This document shows, piece by piece, positions 1-7,403 of a DNA stretch of 17,888 nucleotides. How positions within the stretch are numbered: position 1 is the stretch's first letter; each line of letters opens with the position of its first letter. The position numbers and the translations under genes were made by a program. The DNA is from Thermocaproicibacter sp036260805 (GTDB taxonomy: Bacteria; Bacillota; Clostridia; Oscillospirales; Acutalibacteraceae). Under the pieces are notes generated by a model. That model searched no databases, had not been told where the DNA came from, and was given only the letters and a program-made list of their open reading frames with translations. The stretch is from NCBI GenBank assembly GCA_036260805.1, contig DATALZ010000031.1, positions 1 through 17,888 of the forward strand, given 5' to 3'.

Positions 1-118
1 CACGCCTTTTGGGGAATATCATCTTACTCTTAGCAAATGGATTCTGAACCTAACTTATCTGAATTAAATGGCTTAATTCGGTTTTGTTATTTGTGGAAGT
101 CAAAAAGATTGCATTTAT

Positions 119-388
119 TTACTTCGAAGAAACACTTGAGCTGTTTGACTTTGGAATCTGCATTCCGGCATTATCAATTGTGTAGTCACTCTTGTAAATC
201 AACTGCGACACCGGAACAATTTTGTACCCCTGCCCCTGCAAAGTCTGCTAAACGCTTGGCAGCGCTGCCGGTGTGTTCTTTGCCCCGTTATGGAATAAAA
301 CGATTGAGCCGGGCTTCACTCTGGATGTTACCCTGCTGGCGATTTGCTGCGGGGTTGGGTCTTTCCAGTCCAAGCTGTCACTGTTAGA
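119..388 (-). pseudogene. 3' remnant of a polysaccharide deacetylase (NodB-type), interrupted by a stop codon
   Basis: Read on the minus strand from about 388 to the TAA at 119-121, the frame encodes SDSLDWKDPTPQQIASRV, then KPGSIVLFHNG, then GQGYKIVPVSQLIY. This is the usual C-terminal third of clostridial NodB-homology polysaccharide (peptidoglycan) deacetylases: a DxxDW motif, a GSIVLFHN strand and the KxVxxSxLI end. An in-frame TAG at 248-250 interrupts it where relatives usually have leucine in a (V)LxxLQ(x)QGY stretch. Nothing of the catalytic N-terminal part is visible upstream: the frame loses similarity just before the expected Trp-Ser/Val-Asp. The piece is therefore both 5'-truncated and nonsense-mutated, and no product is expected. 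The identification rests on recognising the motif, not on a search. Confidence 0.72.
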
Positions 389-732
389 TATATAAGTAAA
401 ACTTATACTCATGCAAATTAGGCTTTTATCAAAGAAATTAGTATAGCTATTTTATATATAAAAACAGGCATTTTCTTGTTTTCGAAGCGTAACGCCTTTT
501 TAAGCAAGCTGCATATTTATACTCTGTTTTGAATATTTCGTTAAATGTTTAACAGTACCTTGAACTGAGATTTTAAAATTAAATGTCCATTCCTTTAATT
601 TTGGAGTAGCTTAAACCTAAGGAAAGCGGGCCAGCTTATTTCTATTTTATAAAAATGTGAGGGTCTATTCCAGTCTTGCAAGATTTTTTCTCTTTCCTGC
701 AAGCGCTGGTACTCCTGACATGTGGATATAAA

Positions 733-764
733 AATGGCAGTTCAGTTTTCACATCACTGCCATT
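733..764 (-). terminator. Probable factor-independent terminator (minus strand)
   Basis: A perfect 9-bp stem, AATGGCAGT (733-741) with ACTGCCATT (756-764), has a 14-nt loop. On the minus strand it is followed by TTTTATAT. It lies directly downstream of the decayed minus-strand frames at about 785-1540, so it is probably the leftover terminator of that vanished gene set. The stem is not GC-rich, so confidence is moderate. Confidence 0.4.
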
Positions 765-1087
765 AAACATTAAGTATTTTTATTGATTAAACAATCGTAC
801 CTACCGTATGCGAAGTCTTTCTCCATTAATATAAAAGCCCGCACTGCTGCCCGCTTTTCCGACGGCGGTTATTTAAAAAAAATAGTCATTACCTTTTGAA
901 CCGCTACTTTAAAGACCGAACTGTTTCCGCAGAAGAAGAGTGGTTTCACTGACGACGTCAATTTTTGCTGCTGCGTCCAAATAAGAATAGCGCAGATATG
1001 ATTGAACAAAGAATAATGAGAATAAGCTTTATGTTTCTTTGTTTCATTTTGAATTTCCTTCAAACGGTACATCGAATTCCATTACAG

Positions 1088-1540
1088 TTACAAATGGCTT
1101 TGGTTTGTAACATCTATCATACTACTATTCTCATACATATTATTTTTCATTTTATGGCATATAACATCTGATATTTGTACAAGAATAAGGTTACTGATCG
1201 GATTTGTAAGCAGATTACACAGGAAAACAGAATATACCATTTTCTTTGACTCAAGCAAAATAAGTGCAAGCCCGCACTCCACAAAAACCGTCAGGAAAAA
1301 TGAAGTTGAAAAAAGAATCAGTAGGTACAAAGTCGTCATTCTTTGAACTTGTTTCCGACTTTTTTCCTCTTCTATCTGGACGGGATTGATTGCCTTTAAT
1401 AGAATTGTTTCTTGTGTATTCTTTTTTAATCAGTACGATGGCTTTTATAAAGCAAAAAAGCACTAATATCACAAGCCAAATAGGAGCTCCGACTACTGAA
1501 GGGAATATTGGCACGACATCAAGAAAAATATTTTTATAGA
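1088..1540 (-). pseudogene. Remnants of two overlapping small membrane-protein genes
   Basis: Two minus-strand frames read as hydrophobic proteins. The upstream frame (about 1540 to 1340) contains VVPIFPSVVGAPIWLVILVL, one membrane span, then a basic tail, KKEYTRNN...RRGKKSE. The downstream frame starts at ATG 1337-1339 with MTTLYLLILFSTSFFLTVFV, then ECGLALILLESKK and LCNLLTNPISNLILV. That last stretch resembles a clostridial family of small membrane proteins with a conserved NxLTNPxxN segment. The upstream frame overruns the downstream start by about 80 bp. A one-base shift would end it at the TGA overlapping the ATG, the usual coupled arrangement, so a frameshift in the upstream gene is likely. 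The downstream frame degenerates after LILV and stops early. Function unknown. Confidence 0.4.
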
Positions 1541-1761
1541 CCCTTTCGCTGTCTCAGTATGACGAAATGCTATGTCATACATATGTTCCAAATACCAACA
1601 CAGCCGTTCTTCCACATACTCCGCTACCATCTCTACCATCGGCGCAGCATCATACCGGTATGCGCCTCATGACTCATCAAAGAAGCTATCGACCGCATCA
1701 CTTGCCCTACGACTGCTAAAGCAGGTATAGCCAAGTGAATTTGATCTTCAGCGGGACAAAC

Positions 1762-1793
1762 AAAAAAGGCTGGCACAGTGCCAGCCTTTTTTT
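1762..1793 (-). terminator. Strong bidirectional intrinsic terminator after the thioredoxin gene
   Basis: A perfect palindrome is centred on 1777: AAAAAAGGCTGGCA (1762-1775), loop CAG, then TGCCAGCC followed by seven T. The A-run and T-run on either side make it work on both strands. It lies about 65 bp downstream of the thioredoxin stop codon and ends the minus-strand operon. Confidence 0.88.
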
Positions 1794-1857
1794 GTAAGCC
1801 AAGATAAAACCACTTGGCAAATAGCTTTAGAATAGTCACTCTGTCACGGCAGGGAAA

Positions 1858-2181
1858 TTATTCCCCATAGATACACTGAGATATCTGGGCTTCAATTTCC
1901 TTGCGCTCATAGAATCCGCCCACCATTTTTCCTTTCAATTCGCCGTTCAGAAAAAACAGCAATGTCGGCGTTCCCAAGATCAGAAATCGTTCCATAAAGC
2001 TCTCATCGTCATCCAGATTGCACTTTGCCCAGTTGATATCCGGATTTTCCGTCACAATGTCTTTGATAATCACATCTATCAGCTTACACGGACCGCAGTG
2101 AGTCGTATAGAAATCGGCAATCCAAAAGCCCTCCGCAACGATGCTGTTAAAATTTTGCATGGTAGGATGTACAATAGCCAT
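1858..2181 (-). CDS. Thioredoxin-family protein
   Basis: A 107-residue cytoplasmic thioredoxin of standard length. The fold is readable: an N-terminal strand (WIADFYTTHCGPC) places the redox pair at Cys29 and Cys32 in a CGPC motif, and the cis-proline is Pro72 in LGTPTLLFF, followed by the closing strand and the glycine pair of MVGGF. The residue before the motif is His instead of the canonical Trp (HCGPC). An additional Cys54 sits in the central strand region. The start lies 4 bp after the stop of the upstream trigger-factor-like gene. Its ribosome binding site (GAAAGGAT) is inside that gene's end, so translation is probably coupled. It is the last gene before the terminator at 1762-1793. 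The likely role is dithiol-disulfide exchange, with the reductase-like protein at 11039 as a candidate electron donor (inference). It is not clearly the housekeeping TrxA. Confidence 0.9.
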   Translation of the reverse strand: MAIVHPTMQNFNSIVAEGFWIADFYTTHCGPCKLIDVIIKDIVTENPDINWAKCNLDDDESFMERFLILGTPTLLFFLNGELKGKMVGGFYERKEIEAQISQCIYGE

Positions 2182-2185
2182 AATG

Positions 2186-3094
2186 TTATCCTTTCACAAA
2201 TAATTGGGCTTGAACCATCCGGATAAATTCTTCGATTAGAGGCTTGTCCGCATGAAGCTGTTTAGTTGGATCATACGCTTCCGTATCCGTCTTGAGGAGC
2301 ACCGCACAGAGCACCAGTGAGTATTGGATGGAACGCTCAACTTCCGGACGCAATAGCTCATAGTAGGCTTGTTTGTTGGGCGCAGCGGCGAGTTTTCCCA
2401 TTTCCTGGTTGTACTTTTCCATATAGACAAAAACCTTTGGCGCGTAGATTGTCTGTGACCACTCCTCCGATGTGAGAGCATCCAGATCGGTCCCGGAATG
2501 CAGAAAACGTTCGCGCATAACTGTATACCTTAAATCCGTCGCTTCTTTGACATCCTGTGGATCGATAGCGCTGAAATCGGACTGAAGAATCATCTGATCC
2601 AACAACTGCTCTACCAGCGTCTTGAGATATTCTTCCCTCTTCTGTTTCAGAACGTAAGCGCTGAACTGTGCCACAGTCGTCACGCCTTCGATGTCCTGAG
2701 CCAGCACCATCTCGTCGGTCGGATCAGGGCGGCATGGCTGCTCGACCCCGAGGACGGTAAACGAGACTGTCTCACCCTTGACGGTAATCGTTCCGCTTTC
2801 TCCAGCCTTCAATCCGATTAACGCCGCTTCCAAATCGGCGTAATATAGTCCCGTTCCAACGGAGACGGGCACTTTCTCCCGGTTGAATTTGGCAAGGGCA
2901 CTGGAAACGCGAATCGTCGCCTTATCGCCGTGGCGTATGGGTTCCTCTGCGGCACAAGACGTATAGAAAGCACACCCCCGCGTCAATTCATTCCGCACAT
3001 ATCCACGGAGGCTCTCCTCGGTGGGGATGCAGGAAGGGTCAACAGACCGCAGAATTGCGTTCAGGTCTGCCGAACGATACAATTTTGTTCTCAT
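2186..3094 (-). CDS. Trigger-factor-like protein (degenerate FKBP domain plus TF C-terminal domain), copy 1
   Basis: A 302-residue protein when started at ATG 3092-3094. That start lies 5 bp after the TAA of the upstream ABC gene and has AGGAG overlapping that gene's last codons. A longer in-frame start at 3133 would overlap the ABC gene and lacks a ribosome binding site. Residues of about 54-122 resemble the FKBP-type domain of trigger factor: HGDKATI, then VGTGLYYADLEAALIGLKAG and a final GETVSFTVLGV strand. The usual DGxxFDGG segment is missing, so prolyl isomerase activity is doubtful. Residues of about 130-302 are helical and resemble the trigger-factor C-terminal chaperone arm. The first 50 residues do not show the ribosome-docking GFRxGxxP signature. 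Likely a ribosome-independent folding helper. It shares its layout with the gene at 9859-10773. The family call is by pattern only. Confidence 0.68.
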   Translation of the reverse strand: MRTKLYRSADLNAILRSVDPSCIPTEESLRGYVRNELTRGCAFYTSCAAEEPIRHGDKATIRVSSALAKFNREKVPVSVGTGLYYADLEAALIGLKAGESGTITVKGETVSFTVLGVEQPCRPDPTDEMVLAQDIEGVTTVAQFSAYVLKQKREEYLKTLVEQLLDQMILQSDFSAIDPQDVKEATDLRYTVMRERFLHSGTDLDALTSEEWSQTIYAPKVFVYMEKYNQEMGKLAAAPNKQAYYELLRPEVERSIQYSLVLCAVLLKTDTEAYDPTKQLHADKPLIEEFIRMVQAQLFVKG

Positions 3095-3099
3095 GTGAA

Positions 3100-4848
3100 T
3101 TATTCTCCTGTCATTGCTTCCGCGCTCTGGCATAAAGCAACTGCTGTCTGACTCTTAACAAAATCACGGAAGATCACACTTTCCTTGGCAGCTTCTTCCG
3201 GCGTTCCGCACGCATCGACTCTTCCGTCCTGTATAACGATGACATAGTCGGCGCAGCTGATTGCGGAAAGGTTGTGGGCAATCATGATCGTGGTACGTCC
3301 TCTCATCAAGTTGGCAAGCGCTTCAGAAACGAGCCGCTCGCTCTGCGCATCCATGTTGCTGGTAGCCTCATCAAGCAGCAAATAATCAGGATTGCGCATA
3401 ATGGCGCGGGCAATGGCAATACACTGCCGCTGGCCGCCGGAAAAGTTGCTTCCGCCTGGTTCCACATGGGTATCGAAGCCATCCGGCAGAGATTCAATCA
3501 GTTCTAGAATATTTGCCTGCTTTGCTGCTTCTCTGAGTTCTTCGTCGCTGACGCTGCGGTTGCAGCCGTAAGTCATATTCTCACGAATCGTGCCCGACAG
3601 CAGCGGCCTGTCCTGTGATACCAGAGCAAAAGCCTTTCGCCAGGCCACCGGGTCGAAGGTTGCGAGGGGGACATCGCCGAAGAGGATTCTGCCGGAAGAG
3701 GGCTCATACATTTTTTCCAGCAGCTTGAAAAGCGTGGATTTGCCTGCGCCGTTGTTGCCTATGATTGCAGTGATTCGCTTCTTTGGAATCACACAGCTGA
3801 TGCCCTTCAACACTGGTTTGTCGCCATAGGCGAACTGAACGTCCTCAAGCGCAATATCCGCATCTGGAAGATCCATGGGTCTTCCTTTATTTGACTCTTC
3901 CTCAGCATTCAGCACGGTGCTGATCTTCTGGAATACGCCGCTGGTCTCCGCATAATCTCCATAAACCGTGATGAGTACGCTGATGCGAACACTCGCCATG
4001 GTTGAAACACCGAAAAATCCAATTACGACGCCGGGAGTCAGCTCGCCGGAGGCAATCTTGATGCCCCCGATGATGAAGGTGATGATAATCAGCCCAATCG
4101 GCGTAAGGCCCATAAAGGAAGTCATCAGAGAGTCGCTCAGGGTATACCGGATGCAGGTCCGAAAGAGATTTCGGAACTGGTATTTTCCTTCTCGGGTCTC
4201 ATCATCCTCCATGTTGCTGCTGCGCACCAGGCGAAGGTTTTTTACGCGTTCCAGTAGATATGTGGTGACCTGCGAGCGGGCGGCGTAGTAGTTGCTGATC
4301 ATGCGGAATACCAGCCTGCCGCTGAGCGAAACACCGATTGCAATCACTGGTACAAGGACCAGACACCACAAAGTCAGTGTGGCGCTGAAGCTGTACATGC
4401 TCTGAACGGCCAAAAGCAGGCCATACAGTGAACTGATCAGCATGATCACTACGCCCATAAAGCCACTGGCACGGTCGCAGTCGTTTGTAACGCGGCTGAC
4501 GAGCGTCTCGCCGCTCTCCTTGTCGTAGAAGCTAAAAGGAATACGCAGCATTTTGGTCCAGAGCTTTTCCCGGACTCCGAGATTGATTTTCTCAGTCATT
4601 AGACTGTTGGTGTAGGTGCCAAGTACGGACAGCAAACCACCGCCCAGTGTGTAGACAATGTAGCTGATGATCTCACTGGTTTTGAGATTGCCGGAGGCGT
4701 CCACTACCTGTGCGGTGATGGTTGCACTCTTGATCATTGCATTTGCAGTCAGAAAAGAGGCCGTGAGAGAAATGAGAACCAAGAGCCATGGAATTCGCAC
4801 GCCGCGAAGGACGATGCGAAATGTATCAAAAGGCTTTTTCTGTTTCAT
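3100..4848 (-). CDS. ABC exporter half-transporter (membrane domain fused to ATPase), subunit B
   Basis: A 582-residue protein of typical length for a type IV (ABCB-like) exporter half. Residues 1-300 form the membrane domain, with hydrophobic segments near 20-40, 60-80, 130-175 and 245-300. The ATPase domain follows from about 330: Walker A GNNGAGKS (364-371), Q-loop Gln412, signature SGGQRQ (470-475), Walker B LLLDE with catalytic Glu494, D-loop, and His525 in IAHNL. All catalytic residues are present. The start ATG overlaps the stop of the partner gene by 4 bp (ATGA), the classic sign of translational coupling and of a heterodimer. The substrate cannot be read from sequence. No peptidase C39 domain is present, so it is not a double-glycine leader-cleaving bacteriocin exporter. 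The neighbouring lipoprotein and trigger-factor-like gene suggest an export or envelope-stress role (inference). Confidence 0.93.
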   Translation of the reverse strand: MKQKKPFDTFRIVLRGVRIPWLLVLISLTASFLTANAMIKSATITAQVVDASGNLKTSEIISYIVYTLGGGLLSVLGTYTNSLMTEKINLGVREKLWTKMLRIPFSFYDKESGETLVSRVTNDCDRASGFMGVVIMLISSLYGLLLAVQSMYSFSATLTLWCLVLVPVIAIGVSLSGRLVFRMISNYYAARSQVTTYLLERVKNLRLVRSSNMEDDETREGKYQFRNLFRTCIRYTLSDSLMTSFMGLTPIGLIIITFIIGGIKIASGELTPGVVIGFFGVSTMASVRISVLITVYGDYAETSGVFQKISTVLNAEEESNKGRPMDLPDADIALEDVQFAYGDKPVLKGISCVIPKKRITAIIGNNGAGKSTLFKLLEKMYEPSSGRILFGDVPLATFDPVAWRKAFALVSQDRPLLSGTIRENMTYGCNRSVSDEELREAAKQANILELIESLPDGFDTHVEPGGSNFSGGQRQCIAIARAIMRNPDYLLLDEATSNMDAQSERLVSEALANLMRGRTTIMIAHNLSAISCADYVIVIQDGRVDACGTPEEAAKESVIFRDFVKSQTAVALCQSAEAMTGE

Positions 4849-6662
4849 TGCACGACCTCCAGAAGATTCGGATTGGTGCAGCAGTTCACCAGTTCCCGGT
4901 ACGGTGCGCAGCGTAACATCAGTTCCAAATGGGTGCCGCTGTCCACAACCATGCCATTTTCAAGAAAGATGATCTGATCCACGGCAGACAGCAGTCGAAG
5001 GTCATGGGTAATCATCAGCATTGTCGTTCCATGGAACACCTCCAGCAGTTTCTGCTGTATATCAAATGCCGAACGGGCATCCAAGGCGGAGGTGGGTTCA
5101 TCTAGAAGCAAACAGCTACGGCCCTTCAGGACTTCTCTGGTCAGCACCATTCTCTGCCGCTGCCCACCGGAAACAGAAGAGCCGTTGATGGCAAGGTGTG
5201 CGTCGAGACCACCCGGCGTATCCTGCACCAACTGACGCGCACCGGTTTTTTCTGCGGCCGTCAGTAGCTCCTCATCGGAGATATCCCTCTTGACACCGTA
5301 GATCATAGCGGAGCGCAGCGTCCCACCAAACAGGCCGGCGTCCTGCTGCACATAAGCAAAATGAGCGCGGTAGGCATTCCGGTTAAATGAGGAAATATCT
5401 GTTCCGTCCAACGTGATTGTGCCAGAAGTGGGAACATAAAGCCGCTCAATGAGGCTCATCAGGGTGGTTTTGCCGCTGCCGCAGCGCCCAACCAGAGCCG
5501 TAGCCTTCCCGCTGGGGATGTTCAAGTTGATATTTTTGAGCACGGTCTTGTCACCGTAGGCAAAATTGATATTGTGGAATGCAATGTCGCCATTCTTCAC
5601 AGCAGAGGATGCCTTGCCCTCCTCTGCTGTCTCAATCGGTGCATCCATGATTTGGATCATCCGTGACGCCGCACCCTGTGCCGATTTGATATCGCTCCAT
5701 GTGCTGATGATATTGTTCACCTGGGGGATCAGCTGCCCGACAAACAGAAAAAATGCAATCCACTGCTCCATAGTGATGTTATGCATTTTAAGAAGGTACA
5801 GGCCAAATACAATCGGTACGCAGCGCTGCAAAACATCCAGAACATTTGAAAGGGTATCTGCGACAAGCGTCACTTTTGCTGCCCTCACTTTGGCAGAATA
5901 CAGCCCATTAGCCGCTTCCAGGCCATTTTTTCGCTCTTTCTCCTCATTGGTAAATGAGCGGATCAGAAACAAGTTGGAGACACGCTCGGCAAGGAAGCCA
6001 GTCAGACCGCCTACCTGGCGAAAGATGCCGGCGTTGACCTCATACTTCCAGCGTCCAACGATCACCACATAGGCCACATTGAGTGGAATCAGTACCAGCA
6101 TGGACACGAGCAGGCGGAAGTCATAGTCTTTCAGTGTTATCAGAACCCGGATAACATAATAGATGCTGGGAATCAAAGAGATCATCTGCGAAATCAGAGA
6201 GTTGACTGCCGTTTCCGTGTCATTGGTTAGGGTGCTGAGAAGATTGGAAGGGTCATTGGTGTCATAGTATGCCATATCAAGCCGCAGCATACGCTTCCAC
6301 AGCACACCCTGTGCCCGGCGTACGGCCACTGCCGAAACACAGGCAATCAGGCAGATTGATCCCAGCATCAGCACATAGCTGAGAAGGTTATAGATGATGG
6401 CAGACGCCAGCGCGGCGCCGGTCAATTCTCCACCAAAGAGAGCAGAAGTGCTCACTGGCACCCTGGCCAGAACCTCGGAGTAACCGATGTTGACGATAAA
6501 GCCGATCAGAATCAGCAGCCATGGGAGCTTGATGTATGGGATCAATTTAAAGTATGCTTTCCAGTTGCCGCGGCCAAAGTTCTTGTCATGGCTCGGCTTC
6601 TTCGTGAGTTTCAAGTTTTCGGCCCCCTTGGGTTCTGTTTGTGGAGCAGAATTACTGCTCAA
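4845..6662 (-). CDS. ABC exporter half-transporter (membrane domain fused to ATPase), subunit A
   Basis: A 605-residue protein with a basic N-terminal tail and hydrophobic segments near 46-64, 87-113, 160-205 and 280-315. The ATPase domain shows Walker A GRCGSGKTT (392-400), Q-loop Gln440, signature SGGQRQ (498-503), Walker B LLLDE with Glu522, and His553 in ITHDL. Both ATP sites of the predicted pair therefore look catalytically competent, unlike many heterodimeric exporters with one degenerate site. The start is uncertain. The longest form begins at TTG 6660-6662, overlapping the lipoprotein stop, with no good ribosome binding site. A second TTG at 6612-6614 (residue 17) has AAGGGGG eight bases ahead and may be the true start. 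The gene is co-transcribed with the lipoprotein upstream and overlaps subunit B by 4 bp. Confidence 0.92.
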   Translation of the reverse strand: MSSNSAPQTEPKGAENLKLTKKPSHDKNFGRGNWKAYFKLIPYIKLPWLLILIGFIVNIGYSEVLARVPVSTSALFGGELTGAALASAIIYNLLSYVLMLGSICLIACVSAVAVRRAQGVLWKRMLRLDMAYYDTNDPSNLLSTLTNDTETAVNSLISQMISLIPSIYYVIRVLITLKDYDFRLLVSMLVLIPLNVAYVVIVGRWKYEVNAGIFRQVGGLTGFLAERVSNLFLIRSFTNEEKERKNGLEAANGLYSAKVRAAKVTLVADTLSNVLDVLQRCVPIVFGLYLLKMHNITMEQWIAFFLFVGQLIPQVNNIISTWSDIKSAQGAASRMIQIMDAPIETAEEGKASSAVKNGDIAFHNINFAYGDKTVLKNINLNIPSGKATALVGRCGSGKTTLMSLIERLYVPTSGTITLDGTDISSFNRNAYRAHFAYVQQDAGLFGGTLRSAMIYGVKRDISDEELLTAAEKTGARQLVQDTPGGLDAHLAINGSSVSGGQRQRMVLTREVLKGRSCLLLDEPTSALDARSAFDIQQKLLEVFHGTTMLMITHDLRLLSAVDQIIFLENGMVVDSGTHLELMLRCAPYRELVNCCTNPNLLEVVQ

Positions 6663-7230
6663 TATCCATCATGCCGCTTTGCCTCTGGTTTTTGACCCAA
6701 TCATCTGCTGTCGGCATGTAGGCTGCCATCTTCGCGAAAAAGTCGGCGTTGCTCTCCGTTACATAGGCCTTACCGTCCACTTTCCCCTTGCCCTTGCCGT
6801 CCGATGACATATACGCTTTGGCCTGCTTTTCCGTGTCAAAGATCACAACGGAATATAAATATTGACCCTTGTTTGCCTTGCTATAGATTACGGAGAAAAT
6901 GTAGCGCGCACCCTTGGCATAATCATCGTCACTCTTAATGACAGGTTTATACAGGGCATAGCGGGCATCATAGTCAACGCCCTTCGGGTCTTTGACGGTG
7001 TACATATCTTTCAGGTTGACCACCGAAGCTTGTTTCTTGCCTGTCGCAGAGTTGGATGAGCCACTTGTCTGTGCGCTTGCCGCAGAGCCGGAGGAACTGC
7101 TGGCCTGTGTGCCCGCCGCAGAACTGGAGGAGACACCCGACTGTGTGCCTGCAGCATTCGAAGAACAACCGGCCAGTGCGCCTGTCAGCAGGAGCAGTGC
7201 CAGAATAATAGCAGCGAATTTCGTTTTCAT
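6652..7230 (-). CDS. Secreted lipoprotein with low-complexity linker, unknown C-terminal domain
   Basis: A 192-residue protein when started at ATG 7228-7230, preceded by GGAG 11 bases upstream. An in-frame start at 7338 would extend into the promoter and hairpin and is rejected. The signal peptide MKTKFAAIILALLLLTG ends in lipobox LAGC, with lipidated Cys22. Residues 26-61 are three 12-residue Ala/Gly/Ser/Thr repeats (AAGTQSGVSSSS-type), a flexible tether. Residues of about 65-192 form a compact, Lys/Asp/Tyr-rich domain (YIFSVIYSKANKGQYLYSVV) that I do not recognise. The stop overlaps the start region of ABC subunit A, so it is probably an accessory, binding or sensing partner of the exporter on the outer face of the membrane. 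It is the first gene of the promoter unit at 7310-7338. Confidence 0.82.
   Translation of the reverse strand: MKTKFAAIILALLLLTGALAGCSSNAAGTQSGVSSSSAAGTQASSSSGSAASAQTSGSSNSATGKKQASVVNLKDMYTVKDPKGVDYDARYALYKPVIKSDDDYAKGARYIFSVIYSKANKGQYLYSVVIFDTEKQAKAYMSSDGKGKGKVDGKAYVTESNADFFAKMAAYMPTADDWVKNQRQSGMMDIEQ
7048..7155 (-). repeat. Three tandem 36-bp units coding the lipoprotein linker
   Basis: The DNA repeats with a period of exactly 36 bp. Related CTGTG(T/C)GC starts fall at 7069, 7105 and 7141, and a GTCGCAGAG/GCCGCAGAG block at 7043 and 7079. This matches three 12-residue Ala/Gly/Ser/Thr units after the lipid anchor. Such in-frame repeats usually change tether length without breaking the frame. 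Confidence 0.7.
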
Positions 7231-7258
7231 TTCCACTTCTCCAATCAAAATAAAAATT

Positions 7259-7296
7259 GTGTCGGATTCCGGAATTAACATTTCAGAATCCGACAC
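7259..7296 (-). terminator. Terminator-like hairpin in the 5' leader of the lipoprotein-ABC operon
   Basis: Perfect 11-bp arms, GTGTCGGATTC (7259-7269) and GAATCCGACAC (7286-7296), flank a 16-nt loop. On the minus strand the stem is followed by AATTTTTATTTT. It looks like an intrinsic terminator, yet it ends only about 28 nt before the lipoprotein ATG and starts about 7 nt after the predicted transcription start. No room is left for another promoter after it. It is therefore either an attenuator, a 5' mRNA-stabilising stem, the terminator of the regulator gene with partial read-through, or an operator-like dyad. Confidence 0.65.
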
Positions 7297-7309
7297 CTTT
7301 GTCTCAAAC

Positions 7310-7338
7310 AGTATATCAGGCAAAAAGTTACTTATCAA
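7310..7338 (-). promoter_or_regulatory. Sigma-A-type promoter of the lipoprotein-ABC-trigger-factor-like-thioredoxin operon
   Basis: On the minus strand there is a -35 TTGATA (7338-7333), a 17-bp spacer and a -10 TATACT (7315-7310). The predicted start is near 7303. It is the best consensus promoter in the minus-strand block and separates the ABC half of the cluster from the regulator genes. Confidence 0.65.
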
Positions 7339-7341
7339 TCT

Positions 7342-7374
7342 TTGGCCGCTATTTTGACAGTATTGGCCTCTATT
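7342..7374 (-). promoter_or_regulatory. Pair of 12-bp direct repeats with 21-bp period upstream of the lipoprotein promoter
   Basis: On the minus strand, AATAGAGGCCAA (7374-7363) and AATAGCGGCCAA (7353-7342) differ at one base and are spaced by exactly two helical turns. The second ends 3 bp before the -35 hexamer. LytTR regulators bind two direct repeats with a 21-22-bp period just upstream of the -35, so the adjacent regulator is the prime candidate. However, these repeats do not match the usual LytTR box consensus. Confidence 0.5.
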
Positions 7375-7403
7375 ATGTCGAAATCGACTCGAATTTGGAG
7401 GGC

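Larger units (their letters stand above)
389..1857. other. AT-rich decayed intergenic region without a confident intact gene
   Basis: About 1.47 kb with no intact gene that I can support. It holds short minus-strand reading frames that look formerly coding but are broken. From about 720 down to about 600, an open frame without a start reads CQEYQRLQEREKILQDWNRP. Around 785-860, a frame reads GKAGSSAGFYINGERL and needs a frameshift to continue to TVGTIV-stop. From about 1745 to 1490, two frames in succession read HLAIPALAVVGQVMRS and then VAEYVEERLCWYLEHMYD. I recognise none of these as a family. The membrane-protein remnants and the terminators inside the region are listed separately. Confidence 0.5.

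Noticed and set aside
37..387. Plus-strand 116-codon open frame
   Set aside because: It is antisense to the polysaccharide deacetylase remnant, whose minus-strand frame shows recognisable family motifs. The plus-strand translation is Cys/Ser-rich without any motif.
1633..1839. 68-codon minus-strand open frame starting MTILKLFAKW
   Set aside because: Its first third is translated terminator hairpin (1762-1793). Only the later part has coding-like composition and it is broken.
5566..6072. 168-codon plus-strand open frame
   Set aside because: Lies wholly antisense to the membrane and linker part of ABC subunit A, with no motif and no ribosome binding site.
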